Positions 1 to 11,575 of a DNA stretch of 64,000 bases are shown piece after piece. The notes beneath the pieces are model-generated. The model saw nothing but the letters and a program-made list of their open reading frames with translations. It searched no databases and had not been told where the DNA came from. Source of the stretch: Panaeolus papilionaceus (taxonomy: Eukaryota; Basidiomycota; Agaricomycetes; Agaricales); NCBI GenBank assembly GCA_015501605.1, contig JADNRZ010000016.1, forward strand, positions 310,001 through 374,000, given 5' to 3'. Both the position numbers and the translations under genes were made by a program. The first letter of the stretch is position 1; every line of letters begins with the position of its first letter.

Positions 1-58
1 TGATCCCCGACGGCTCGCTAATATGTCCATATTTTTTTATCCCTTTTTACCCTCATAG

Positions 59-786
59 GTATCAACAAAGAGTCTTCCTTCGAGTACGAAATCCTCCAAG
101 GTACCTCTCACTGTCAAATCTGGGGCTACGACTTCAGTGTCGACTCTTTCGGGCCCGAGATCCCAACACGACTCTCCCACCGTACCCATTTCTCTGCTTA
201 TGGTCTTTCTGGCGCCGACAAGCACAGTCCTGGCGACAACCCCCCTATGTGGACTCTGGAAAGCTTAATGGCAAGGAACGGTACGCGTCTCTCTCTTATC
301 TATTTTTGAACTGTAAGCTAACCGAAATTAAATTGGGAATTGACACGCTGTGTAGGTCATGAACACATTGACATTCTGAAGATCGACATCGAAGGCTGGG
401 AATTCGAGACGCTCACGACCCTTATCAGGCCTTACATCGCCTCTGGCAAGCCCCTCCCCTTCGGCCAACTCCAGCTTGAAATCCACTTGTGGAACAAGAG
501 CTTTGAAGAGTTCCTCAAGTGGTGGGAAATGTTGGAAGAGGCTGGTCTCAGGCCTTTCTGGACTGAGGTGTGTTTTCTTTCCTGTTAGCGCTGTTTTTAT
601 GTGTACGGATGCTGAGATAAACCTTGTCCGCAGCCCAATCTCGTTTACCTCATCTACAACAACAAGGCCCACACCCCTGACCTCGCCGAGTACTCTTTCC
701 TCAACGTCAAGGGCAACAACGTCTTTATCCAAGACGCTCCCCCTGCTCATGGCGAAAGAAGCGGACACCCTCACGCGCCTAACTAG
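59..786 (+). CDS. SAM-dependent methyltransferase, METTL24/Methyltransf_22-like, 3' part
   Basis: This is the 3' part of a gene that begins outside the window. Three exons are visible (59-280, 356-567, 634-786), separated by GT-AG introns of 75 and 66 bases. The frame runs through both junctions to a TAG stop and gives about 195 residues. Exon 2 carries DILKIDIEGWE, the acidic loop typical of METTL24/Methyltransf_22 and FkbM-like methyltransferases. It is followed by QLQLEIHLW and then, across the second intron, PFWTEPNLVYLIYNN, as expected for the end of the Rossmann-type domain. The protein ends in a hydrophilic tail (HGERSGHPHAPN). Bases 1-58 look like the end of another intron: a T/C-rich run followed by AG at 57-58. 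The fold is well supported by the motif. The substrate cannot be inferred. Confidence 0.8.
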
Positions 787-2679
787 TCTGACAACCATGT
801 GCAAATCCTAACTTACTCCATCCCCGTCATAATTCCCCACTTCTCACCATCCCCCCAATCACACACACACACGGTGTGCTAAAAGGACCCCCCCCTTTTC
901 CTTTCCTGGTCCGCGCTTTTTGGATTTTGGAATTTCTTTGGATTTTGTCATGGGACATTGCTCTTTTTCGAATTAGTCGTTTATTTAGGTTGGTGAGGTG
1001 GCGTAGTGTGGAGCTGGAGCGAGGTTGCGATGCTATGCTGGTTTCTAGTCGGAAGGGTGGCATGGATAAATACGCTGTTCGCGGCTCTGGTCACTTGGAA
1101 TGTTGGTTAAGCCGAAGAGGTGGTGGCGTATCATACTTGCTTTATGCTATATTCAACTACAGTTTCATACCCTTCTTCACGATACAACCCCCTTTCTTTG
1201 TGCCACCACTTCGCTTTACATGCTGCTAGTATTACCATACCATCCTACCAGTATTAGCCTCTGTTCTCCACCCTTTCCGCATTTTTCGCGACCATCAGAT
1301 GTTTTTTCACCTCCCTTGGTTGATTCCGCTTAGTACTCATCACCTTCCCTTTCCCTTTCTTTCCTTGCAGCATTGCGCTGCAAGGACTCATTAAGTAGGC
1401 GCATAACTATGCGCTTACCTTTATCTTATCCCTCACTTTTATTCCTCGTCACTGAAGTAAACTAAATTCTCTTTTTGGTTTTTATTTTTCACATATTATT
1501 GGGCATTGTGTGGGTTTGGACACTTCTTTTGACGTGTGATATCAAGATGGGATGACATCGTGAGAGAAGAATTGTATTGTATTGAAATTTCAAATGTACG
1601 AACGGGAGTCGTGGTGGTCGCACGGGGCTTTTCATACACAGCCTCTCCTGATTAGGACTAAACCCTGGGCACACCGAGACAATCAATAATTTTCAGAAAC
1701 GCAGTCAGCGTCTGACATTTGGTGGGATGAAGAGTGAGTGAGTCATAATGAGTCCTTGAGCTGTCTCAGTCTTTAAGCGCTTTAGCTTTAAACTCGATGA
1801 TTATGAATAATTCTATGTTGCCTTCTCCCATCATCCTACTAGTCGTTCTCTTCAGACTCTTCACTCATTCACCATGCATCTCGAACACAGATAGCTTCGC
1901 ATCTCTCGTGGAAAAAGGGTTAAAATAGTTGTACTGAGATCGTAATGGCCTTTAACAGCAATTACACCCTCTTTTTACGGCTGGTTGACTGTAGACGTGG
2001 CTAGACTCCACGAAGTTACCCGAAACTGCAGGTACTTCTCAACTAAGCGCTATTTTAGTTTAGCATTGGTGTCAAAGTGAGTCTTTTCTACACTGTTACA
2101 GCGCAGTATGGACAGTTAATAGGTCAAATCTGCTGCAATGCACATTGCATAGGGGTATCAGCGAGTTAGACAGCAGTCGACAAAACATAAACCAGGGGCA
2201 GGAGGATGAGACCATCCAGCTTTTCAATCCACGGTCACCATAAAAGAAGCCGGATCATGTTACTCAGAGACCCCGGTATTTTTAGCTGGGAAACGACTCG
2301 GGTTCTCGGCGGAGAAGTTGCAGTCGACGATGGGGCTTGAATCACGTTCACTCATTTCAACTCTCCAATTGCTTTCGATATTGCATTACATGTAAGTTTG
2401 ATTTCTTTTATGAGTCCCCTCAACTTTAGTACGTATTGGACCTCGGACTCGTGCAGTAAGTGTACATTGCGTTAGCTTCCTTCGATGCAATCAACCTAAA
2501 TTCAACCAATATCCTGGGGCAACTAAACGTAAGAACTGAGCGACAGCAATTCAGTGCGGAGCTAGATATCCCAATCGAAACCTGTCAACCCAGAATCAGA
2601 TTCATCATTTATACTCAGAGATGCCTATTGATTCCAGGACCAGCATTATACCAACCCAACACCCTTCGACCAGCCGTCC
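787..2679. other. Intergenic region, no gene seen
   Basis: This stretch starts with the likely 3' untranslated region of the methyltransferase and ends with the promoter of the first helical-family gene. Both strands carry only short frames without family motifs or splice-consistent partners. No tRNA-like cloverleaf or long repeat was noticed by eye. Confidence 0.6.
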
Positions 2680-3700
2680 ATGGAAGGTGTGGCGCTCGAT
2701 GTACCCGCGAGCAATGCCCTCACTGAAACGCCTCAAAATGGCCAGCCAGAGACCATTACAGGTATTATGGTACTATTCTCCCGCTCCCTGTGCCATGATA
2801 ACGACGTCTAATTCCACCTGCAATGGACCAGACAGGATTTTCACTCAAACAAACTCTACCATTCCTCTCGCAGTCGGTGAATCAGGTTCAGGTCCAGTTC
2901 TATAAAATTGAGAAAATCCTGGGTTCATCAGTGGAGGAGGGAAGCACGCAATCCGAAGATGCCCTCTCCTGCATCAAGAGTGCTAAGACTCTGTTTTCTG
3001 AAAAGGCAGAGGCGTCACGTCAACTGCTATCCAGTTCTTATAGGCATTGTAGTGACCGTACGCTGGCGTGTCAGATGCCGGCTCACGACCAGCATATGCT
3101 TTTGGAGGACAGCTTGCAGTCCGCGAGGGTTTTAAGTCGGGAGTTTTCTCAATATAACAGGGAATTCGGAAACGCACTCACGCAGTTCGAGCTTCAGAAA
3201 CCGTCTCTACTAGTGCCACATCCTCGCGGTATGTTGTTCACCGCCTATGGTGCCTCATGACATCTTGTTGACCCTTACTGACGATACCGCCCACAGAATC
3301 ATGCCCTTCTGAATCCACATATTCCACAACGAATGCTGTTGACAGTCTCTTTTCCTCACTTCACTCCATGCAGACCTATCTTGACGAGATCATTGCTTTC
3401 TGGGATGACCACGCTGAAATGCTGTCCAATGACATCAATCCATCACCATCTTCCAATAGGAACAGATTATCTCCTGATAATCACGATCTTGCGGAAACGT
3501 GGTTGGGTTATCAGAGGGCACTGCTTGACGCAAGCTCTTCAATTGCAGAATCTGTAGACGCCATGGCGGTCGAACCCGCAATTCATCCACAACCCAACCT
3601 CCATCGAGTACACAGTGTCGCTCAGGAAGAGCGTGGGATCCTGAATACACTTCAATGGTTTTGGCGGCGAATTACATTCACTAACTCCCGCGTGCGTTAA
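2680..3700 (+). CDS. Helical-family protein, subfamily 2 (gene A)
   Basis: The model has exons 2680-2761, 2836-3228 and 3297-3700 and gives 292 residues. All junctions are GT-AG and keep frame. I could not match it to a named family. It is predicted to be almost entirely helical, with a Ser/Gln-rich N-terminal third beginning FSLKQTLPFLSQSV. The centre carries YLDEIIAFWDDHAEML. The C-terminal third has TWLGYQRALLDASSSIAES and ends in LQWFWRRITFTNSRVR, a short basic/aromatic helix. Gene F at 12.2 kb has the same three exons with the same phases and near-identical C-terminal motifs, so the two form a subfamily. Its other neighbours are longer relatives with five or more exons. The ATG at 2680 was chosen because it opens the frame that joins exon 2 correctly; an upstream ATG at 2621 is in another frame. 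No signal peptide or clear membrane helix is seen. Confidence 0.72.
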
Positions 3701-4195
3701 TCCGTCCCTGTTCTCGTTTTGTGCCCCACTTTGGTTCAAAGTTGGGACGATATTTTCCCACTAAACGACCTTGTCCCACATCTATGTCCGTATTTTTCCG
3801 TCATCACTCCCGTGCTTATACAAATTTGCTTTCCGTTGGATACTGCTTTCGTGGGTCGTTTATACCCAATTTATTCTTCTGCTCTCACCTGTCCAAAATG
3901 TGACAGCTTTGAACCTTATACCACAGATGTTTCTGGATATCTGGCGGCTTGATTTAATTCAGTTTACGTACACGTTGTCTTTTGGTCTTATTGGCTGTGT
4001 TCAACTTTAAAGTAGTCATCACTGTAATGCTGTGCTTATCTTCCCATCGTGCCAGACCCGACTATACACATGCCAGGTATCAGAGTGCGCGGCAAACATG
4101 CGGCGGGGGCTGTTCATGGAAGCGCCCACTTATAGAGTTCAGGATTCGACCTGGCCCCTGCAGGATCTTTACCCAACCAACGGCCCTTCTACGCA
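3701..4195. other. Spacer between genes A and B
   Basis: This is about 500 bases of T-rich sequence holding the 3' end of gene A and the promoter of gene B. No coding frame with family motifs was seen. Confidence 0.5.
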
Positions 4196-6165
4196 ATGGC
4201 GTTGACCGCTTCTGACCCTACGTTTATCTTCCTCAACTCTGCAAAAGAGTACGATGTCACGTCTCTCGCGCGAAGCACCCGTAAGACCCTCGATATCATC
4301 CTTCCATGGTGTCAATCCCAAGAAACGTGAGTTTCATTTCCTCGTTTCATCAGTGTCATATTGGCGTCTGGAATTAATTTGATTATTAATTACAGCTCAG
4401 TCCTCTCTCTGACGAAAGACGTCCATGATCAGGCCATCCAATATGCTCAGGCAATTGATCTTAGTGTCGTTGCGGCGCATAATGGGTTTACTGTGGCTGA
4501 AGATGCCATTTCCCTGTTTGAGCTGTTGCAAACGACAGAAACGACCCCAGAGGACCGACAGGAGTTTTTGCAGGGTACTCTGGAGCTGGCACGAAAGGGG
4601 AGAAAAAATGCCCTCGAGGCGAAGAACAAGTTTGTCGACGTGCGAAACGTGGTTGAGGGTGTGAGTGTCAAATTTCAAAATTATCTCATCTGTAACCGTA
4701 AACTGTGCCTCCTGTAACTGACTATGGTGTTTTAGCTTGCACGACGCTTAGTCGATGACCAAAAGGCGAAGGCCTCATTAAATTACAAGCAACTGGTTGA
4801 TGGCAAATGTCAGTAATATAAGCCTTGGTATGATAGTATGCAGCTAATACCCCTTGCGTTTATAGTGGTCCCTGTTCGCAAGCCTCTCAGCGACGTGGCA
4901 TCTCAGCTTCTTCACGGAATTAAGCACCTCGAGGAGTTCAGGGATAGCCTTACACAGTTCTGCAACTGGTGGAACCTTATCGAAATGGAAACCAAGACTC
5001 AGATTGACAGGGAGCAACAACTCGTGGACTCCCCTATGGACAAGATCCGCATGAAGACCGTGGGGGCTAGATGGAATAACCATCGCATACGCTACGCTTC
5101 CTATGTGAATGAGGTCTGTGTAATATCTGAGCTCTCGAATACGTGAAAGGAAGCTAACCGCCAGCATAGATTGGCCTCGTGCAGGATCATTACCCCGCTC
5201 TCTTCGCAGAATCTAGAAAGTCCATTCGAAATCATGCAGATTCCGATACCCCCTCTCAAAGTGCCACTCCGTTGACATTTGACATTGAACCGCCTTCTTA
5301 CATTCGACTCACAAGTGATCCTTTGCCTTTCACATCCAAGGATGCCAGCGGCGTTCCGCAGGAGTCTCGACCCAAACCTCACAGCAGTTACAGCAGCAGT
5401 GTCCCCGCATCACATCGACCAAAGCAAAGCAAGCCCCGGACCGAAACTAACGTGATAATCAGTGAAGAGTTCAATGCGCGGTCATCATACCTGTCCGCTT
5501 CCCTCAAACACGTTCAGATCCTTGAACCTGGACGTGCTTTTCTTATGCTACACCTCCAATGTCATACGGACGACGCTCATCGATGCTGTTCCATCAAAAT
5601 CAAGTGGAGATTTCGAGCAGCTGATAAATCCTCTGACGCTCCCCAAGTTGTCGATGTCGCACCGAAGCTGAGCATTGGAGCACATACCAAGGAGGGTCAC
5701 AAGCGGAACTTAGGTGTCAACGCTCCCGTGCAAATGAACATAGCTGGTGCAACGGTCGGACCAGAGTTGACTGGGAGTTGGGAACGCAGTAAAGTCGTCT
5801 CGCGTGCGACGATCATTACCGGCTCTGTGCGTGGCCTGTGGTCCGACTCGGCAGAGTGGACTGTGGTGGAAAATTCGGGCGCGAAGGCTGGAGTGCCCTC
5901 CCACTTCTGCGTAGGCGTCATCGTGAATTATGACGGGCCGTTCAAGATGGAGCTCATGCTGGACGCGAAGCATGTTGCCACCGCGAAGTGGTGGAGATCG
6001 CGCGTTGAGGCAAAGAAAGAATATCCGTTGGATGTAGACGCGCGGGCCTCTGAGTTTGAGCCTTATGGGGACGCAGCGAGATGGAAAGAATGGTTTAAAT
6101 TGATCAATGGCGAGATTGATGGGGCAACACATGTTCATAACCAGCCTGCCCTCAGGAGGGATTAG
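4196..6165 (+). CDS. Helical-family protein with C-terminal beta-rich domain (gene B)
   Basis: Exons 4196-4326, 4396-4660, 4736-4808, 4866-5113 and 5170-6165 give 570 residues, with every junction GT-AG and in frame. Residues 1-270 are the helical core. They include ILPWCQSQE, then AAHNGFTVAEDAISL (the AA-x-x-G-[FY]-T motif shared by genes C, D, E, G and H), then the WW motif CNWWNLIEME, and IGLVQDHYPALFAES at the start of the last exon. Unlike its relatives it continues for about 300 more residues. A Ser/Pro-rich linker leads into a domain with alternating hydrophobic strands (CSIKIKWRFRAAD, GLWSDSAEWTVVENSG, HFCVGVIVNYDGPFKME), which suggests a beta-sandwich. The linker and domain lie in one uninterrupted exon. 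This looks like a fusion of the family core to a separate module, perhaps a binding domain. Function is unknown; the gene model is well supported. Confidence 0.78.
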
Positions 6166-6406
6166 CCTCTCCCCAACGGTAAATTCAAACTTCCTCTGAA
6201 GTTGTATTAATAGTAATATAGTGACGTTCAAATGAAATCATCGTAAGGCCAAATGTATTTGACTTCTCATGTAGGACTCTAGGTTCTCTAGAGAGGTTGT
6301 GTGAAGTTGAGAACTGATTCGGCTTTGAACGTTTGAATTCATAGATGAATTACTGCAATAAACAAGTAGCCATCTACGCAGTCTTTAATACGGGGTGCTA
6401 CGGCCA

Positions 6407-7972
6407 CTACGGCAATGATTGCTTGCGACCAGTGTGCGGCCGAAGCAACTTCATCCAACCGCCTTTCAACAATTCCAGAATAATAGCCCCTAAGGCTTTG
6501 TTTTCTGGATTGCGTTGATGAGCACGCGCCGTTAGAGGCTTTGTCAAAAACGAAAACGATCCAGTTAGAGCCTTCTTTATGGGGTGCATATTAACTCCCG
6601 GCTCCCGCTCTATAGAAAGGAAATGAGATTGAGATGTCAATGATCAGTGATGGATAGGGGTACTACGGTGAACAAATCGTAGAACGCACCATCGGCAGGG
6701 GCTCGACCAAATTTTGTTGAGGATGAGCCAGGCTTATTTGGCCCCAAAGTTGAGGGTTTCTTTGACGGATAAGCTGCGCTACGTCCTTGTGCCATTGAAT
6801 CTTTGGGATATGCGTGAATCACCATCATCGCTTTTAGCGATGGGCCAGAAAGGTCTAGGAAGGAGTACATACCACCGACATGATCATCTTCCAAAGGTTC
6901 GTCAAAAATGTGCACCTAATAACTCTTGTTAACAGTGAATAATGAGGTACCTCAACATCGCACACGTACTGCATCCGATATTTGGGTTGCAGGCTTGGGC
7001 TTAACAGGTCCAAGAGTGATGGCATATTGTTCTTGAATACAAGAAACCTTGTAAAACGCGTCAATTACCCTCCCCGATAGGCGACTAAGGCTGTAAACGC
7101 ACTAGTTGGACGTAATTCGCGTACTGAACGCGAAGGTTTTGCCATCGTTGCACAGTTGCCGGGTCCTTCAGTGAGTCGATACGGAAATTGATGCGCTGAT
7201 CGGGCTGATGAATGCCGGATTCCGCCTCAATTCTGACCCAATCCCACCAGGCGATGAAGGAAGAGACATTATCGCAGAACTGAGCCAGGACTTCCGCTTC
7301 CTCCCCTAAATCTTTTGCAGATCGATCAAAAGTTGTGCCGTCGGAATTTTTGAGATTATCTTGCTCTGTTATGTGATCAGGAAGGTCAAATCGCGGGTTA
7401 TTGCCAATGCCAGGATAACGTACCATGTTCAGACAGAAGACGTGAAGAAAGCTGCGGAGTGAATGTTAAAAAGTAACAATGAACGACGAACGGTCAATCA
7501 GGGCAGCTCGCCTCGTTACGGTATTGATAAACGTACCCGCATTAGGTCCTTACGGACATTTCGAAAGGTCTCGTATGTGTCGGTTGCGTCACGATATGCC
7601 TCTTTAACCAGCTGCATCATGCCTGCCAGATAGAGTTCCAGCTCTTCTGGGTCATCGGCGGGCAGTGCTTCAGCCAGAAAGAGCACATCCTCTGTGACTG
7701 TAAAGCCGCTGTATGCTGCTTTTATTCCAAGCTGGATGCCCTGTACGTAGGCATTAGCCTGTCTTGCTATATCTTGAATCACAGGACTATTGCTGTACGA
7801 AGTCGTTAGCTCAATTCAATAAAGAATTCATCGGTTATAATGGTATAACATACGAGTTAGCTTGGGAAAGCCATGGTTTTAGCAGCTCTAGTGCTCTTCC
7901 CGTGCTTTGAGCAAACGAAGTTAGGTCCAAAGCTTGCGGAGGTGTTAGGGTAATTGACGCAATCGCAGCCAT
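6407..7972 (-). CDS. Helical-family protein with extra C-terminal exons (gene C)
   Basis: On the minus strand, exons 7972-7854, 7792-7537, 7451-7424, 7365-7103, 7047-6970, 6915-6690 and 6609-6407 join in frame to 390 residues. The core follows the family plan: ELLKPWLSQAN in exon 1, AAYSGFTVTEDVLFLAEAL in exon 2, AWWDWVRIEA in exon 4, and VSCIQEQYA in exon 5, where the paralogs read IGLVQDHYP or ITALQDHYP. Exon 3 is only 28 bases, against 73 in genes B and E. The last two exons encode a tail with no counterpart in the neighbours, ending in a basic helix (LELLKGGWMKLLRPHTGR) like the terminal helices of genes A, E, F and G. The final 80-base intron has a strong pyrimidine tract and CTATAG acceptor. 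If it is not used the protein ends at 6637 instead. Function is unknown. Confidence 0.65.
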
Positions 7973-8442
7973 TTTCCTTGAATGCAGGTAACGAAGTCCA
8001 CACTTGACATTATTATGGGTTGAATGGAAAATGAATAGCTCCAAAAACACGGGTTTCACACCACTGCGTTGCCATGAGGGGGCTCAGTATTTTACTGCAA
8101 GCACATATGTAGGACTTATACATGTCCGCTCTCTGTATAGGATTAAAAGGCCATTGAATCCCTATTTGCTTTGGAACGTGCATCAAATCTGTTCACTTCC
8201 TTTCCCTTCCTTTGTTTGTTTTGTCTGCCTGCCGCATACGATCTGTCAACAAGGTCTCTCAATCTCCACTGCCATGTCATGAGCGCTAGAGCAGACGTAA
8301 CTCTAATATTCTATACAGTTATTTCATAGTCTGACATCGCCTCTAGGCACATGCTGAACATGTGTACTTAAAGCTATTCTTATATACAAGCGAATATTAA
8401 TTAAATAAGTAAGCATCTGAAATGAACGACACAGTACATCTA
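7973..8442. other. Spacer between genes C and D
   Basis: This is 470 bases between the start of gene C and the stop of gene D. It should contain the gene C promoter (read leftwards) and the gene D 3' end. No further coding frame was recognised. Confidence 0.5.
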
Positions 8443-9550
8443 TCACATAATGACGCAACAGCAGGCTTGGGTTTCCACCCGGACTTTTTCCTCATGAGAC
8501 CATGGGGGTGTATGATCGAGGACATCAGGAGTAATGATTCGACGACGTCTTGTCCCTCCTATCGATCTAAGCGCTTGCTCAATATCGGTTCGAGCCACGC
8601 TTCTAGATTGTCTTCGAATCGACGACCTCTGTCTGCTTTCAGCCAAAATACGAGGGTAGACGTCTTCAAGTCTCCTGCCCTATTGAATCGGTGAGAACGT
8701 GATAATCTAAAACAGCATTTGTGAAAGGTTTACAAACTAACCATATCTGTATAATCAGCGAATTGATTTCTCAGAAGAACCCATCGCTGGATGACCAATC
8801 TGTGACGAAGTGAATCACAATCAAAGGAGAGGGGTGGAGTATAGCCGTGTCCATGGGGGCGAGGATCAGTCTCTATCTTCACCCAATCCCACCAGCGCGC
8901 TAAGGCGCTGGCATGAGCGGCAAAGCTTTCCAGCACGGAGATCTGTGACCTCAGATTCTCTATCAAATCCAGCATCTTTTCACCAGCACTCTGGCTCCCA
9001 GAATGTATTGACCTCAGCTGATCTACCTGCTGCTCCATGAACTTTGTACGTATTAATAGAAGGGGTCAGAAGTTAGATTTCTCAATGAGTGTACAGTTAT
9101 CGACCGGACTTACAAATCTCATCGTTGCCCGGACGTTTCGAAAAACCTGATACGACTCTTCGGCTGCTGAATACGCCTTATGAGCCAGTTGTAGCGTTCC
9201 TACTAGATATTCTTCGCGCTCTTCGGATGTAGCTGAGTCCATGACTTGTGACAACGATATGATATCATCTGCCGCAGTAAAGCCATACTGAGCTGCAACA
9301 AATCCAGATTGGATAGCGTTGATGTACTCATGTACCTGACCAAGGATGTTGTGTGATAAAGAGGAGCTGAACAAGCGCGATCGGCGCCCAATATTGTCAA
9401 AACGACAGGTTATGAACGGGACCTCAGAGTCACCGACCTGTCCCGCAGCTCCGTGAATGGTGTTAATAGCTCTAATGATTTGATTGTTGCCTCTGAAAAT
9501 GCATAGAAGTCGAATGCAGATGGTGTATTCAAGATGATATAGAGCGACAT
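8443..9550 (-). CDS. Helical-family protein with C-terminal CaaX box (gene D)
   Basis: On the minus strand, exons 9550-9438, 9366-9114, 9041-8742 and 8679-8443 give exactly 300 residues. The start was chosen because the exon beginning MSLYIILNTPSAF aligns with exon 1 of gene E and ends in the same phase. The core has AAQYGFTAADDIISL, FRNVRATM and ARWWDWVKIE. The intron that separates exons 3 and 4 in the relatives is absent here, so they form one 300-base exon. The last exon aligns at LEDVYPRILAES with IGLVQDHYPALFAES of gene B. It then runs through a strongly basic stretch (SIRRQSRSV, GTRRRRII) to ACCCVIM and stop. CVIM is a canonical CaaX prenylation motif, with two further cysteines just upstream. 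No relative in the window has one. This predicts a lipid-anchored, membrane-facing member. Confidence 0.78.
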
Positions 9551-10371
9551 CACTGCTGCTGCGTTTTATGGTGTTCAGGTTGGGAGGGAGGGAGATGCGG
9601 GCGAGAAACAAACCATCGTGATATAATATTCCTTGAAACGACGGCTACCTACTGCGCCAGGAAGATACCCCTTGGTCTGATGTGTCGTTAGGCCTTTCAT
9701 GGAATTGAACGTGTTCAACATGCGGCAGAAAACATGGCCTGACCTTATTTGTTGATCGGTACCGTGAATGTGTGGGCCAATTTTTTCTTGAGTAGCCTAC
9801 ACGATCGGTAATCTTACCTTGATAATACATACAGTGTGGTACTTTTGAGCTATTTTCTTGTCGAACATCCCCTCGACAATAGGATTGAGGAAAGTAATCC
9901 TGTTCAAGTTGGAACGTCGAGTTGCTCAGACCCGTCTCGCACCCTAATCCCACGGTCATGACTGTCGATGTCAAACCTGAGACACTGACAGTGAGATATA
10001 ATTGGTGACATGCCTTGCAAAGGCAAGCGTATTGTGCATGTTGCGATGTGAAGCAATCGAGACGCGTCTCATATCTATTAAATGCCTCGATGCACCATGA
10101 TTATACAATGCTTCCGGAATATGCGGCTTCATCGATGCCCATAACCAGATAACCATTCAGATTTCAGCTGATCATCCAAGTCGCAATTATATTTGAAGCA
10201 TTACTGCATCCGGGGTCCCGCTGTCAAAACGGAAGGTAAGCTGAACTGGACGGCTGCGTTTTCTAGGTTCCACTCTCGGGGTCACTATCGTCTGAGGCCC
10301 GTGACCCCCTTAGCTTCCCTTATAGCAATCTGAGGCTTGGTAAAGGTCTAAGCATTTGCTAGGTCTCAAAC
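9551..10371. other. Divergent intergenic region between genes D and E
   Basis: Genes D and E point away from each other, so this 820-base stretch holds both promoters. One longer minus-strand frame (9974-9645) has low-complexity composition and no family motif, and I do not call it. No repeat was noticed. Confidence 0.5.
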
Positions 10372-11575
10372 ATGGTCCCCACAGAAGTTAAAATCCTCGA
10401 GCCAGCCAGCTACAACTTAGATGTCCTGGCAGACTCAACTATTGCAGCATTTGATGAACTATTGCCATGGTGCAAATTAACACACAGGCAAGAGCCGAAT
10501 CTTGTGCTTTGCACTTGTTTTTGTTCCGACGGCTAATGGAGTCTTTATCTCAGTCATGAAACATTCCAGCAAGTCATCTTCCAAGTAGACAAGTACGTGC
10601 GGGCACTCAACTACAGTATCGCTGCTGCGAAATATGGCTACACTGCTGCTGGTGAGGCGATCTCAATTGCTCGTCTTCTGGGTTATGGCAACGAGTCCGA
10701 GACCAAGGACTACATTATTAGGATGCTGCGTATCGCAGAAAAGGGCCACCAAAACGCAAAAAACGCTCATGAATGCTTTCGAGGGGTTCGAACAACATTG
10801 GGCAAGGTATGATGCCCATCCATTCTCTCAAGCCCGACACTAAATTCTTATGTGTCATTCCCGAAGGTTATCACCGACGCCAAAGAAAGAGAACGTGCTG
10901 GTTCCTTCCGGAGCGCCATTTCTGGGTCAGCAGCTAGTAGTGAGCTTTGTATTTCCGGAAACGTCTACCACTCTCCTCATAATAGTTAGGGTTGAGGCGG
11001 CTGCAAGAGCTTGAAGATGCAATTCCCGTCCTCGAGCAATTTGCTCTGTCAGTTTCCGCCTACGCATCTTGGTGGAATTTCATGGAAATGGCAGGATTTG
11101 CGATGGGAGAGAGAACTCCAAGACCGGAGGACGGAGAACTCGTTTTCAACCCTGACTCGCTGCGGATAATAAGTGTGGTTCAACGGTGGGAGAGTATTGA
11201 GCGAGGGTACGTTGCGTATACAGATAAGGTGAATAATTAAGAGGTCGACAGTTACAGTTGCTCACCCTCCCCTTTACTTAGATTACGGCTCTTCAAGACC
11301 ACTATCCAGATCTGCTACGAAGAAACGAAGACCCATCCCCCACATCTGAGTATGGCACCAACACAGGGTACTCTGGATCGCGACCATACACGGAGGGATA
11401 TTCTTATGAACGAAGGAGCGTCTTTCAGCAGCAGCACGGGCTGGGTGAGCACACGAGAGCTACTCGAGATCCTGAAACCATCTCTCGAACCGTTCAAGGG
11501 TTCTTCAGGAGGGTTTTTCGTACGCGCGATGAACCAGATAATTCTCGTACCAGCCCAGTCAATTATTCGTTTTGA
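10372..11575 (+). CDS. Helical-family protein (gene E), with a probable GC-AG intron
   Basis: Exons 10372-10487, 10554-10806, 10867-10939, 10990-11228 and 11282-11575 give 324 residues. Exon 1 ends LLPWCKLTH like gene B. The matching frame and phase require a GC donor (AG/GCAAGA) at 10488, the known minor GC-AG class; the other donors are GT. Exon 2 is 253 bases and exon 3 is 73 bases, exactly as in genes D and B respectively. The core shows AAKYGYTAAGEAISIARLL, FRGVRTTLGK, SWWNFMEMAG and ITALQDHYPDLLRRN. The tail is Tyr/Ser/Gln-rich, then ISRTVQGFFRRVFRTRDE forms the family's basic/aromatic terminal helix. No signal peptide is seen. Function is unknown; the exon plan shared with the neighbours makes the model strong. 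Confidence 0.78.
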
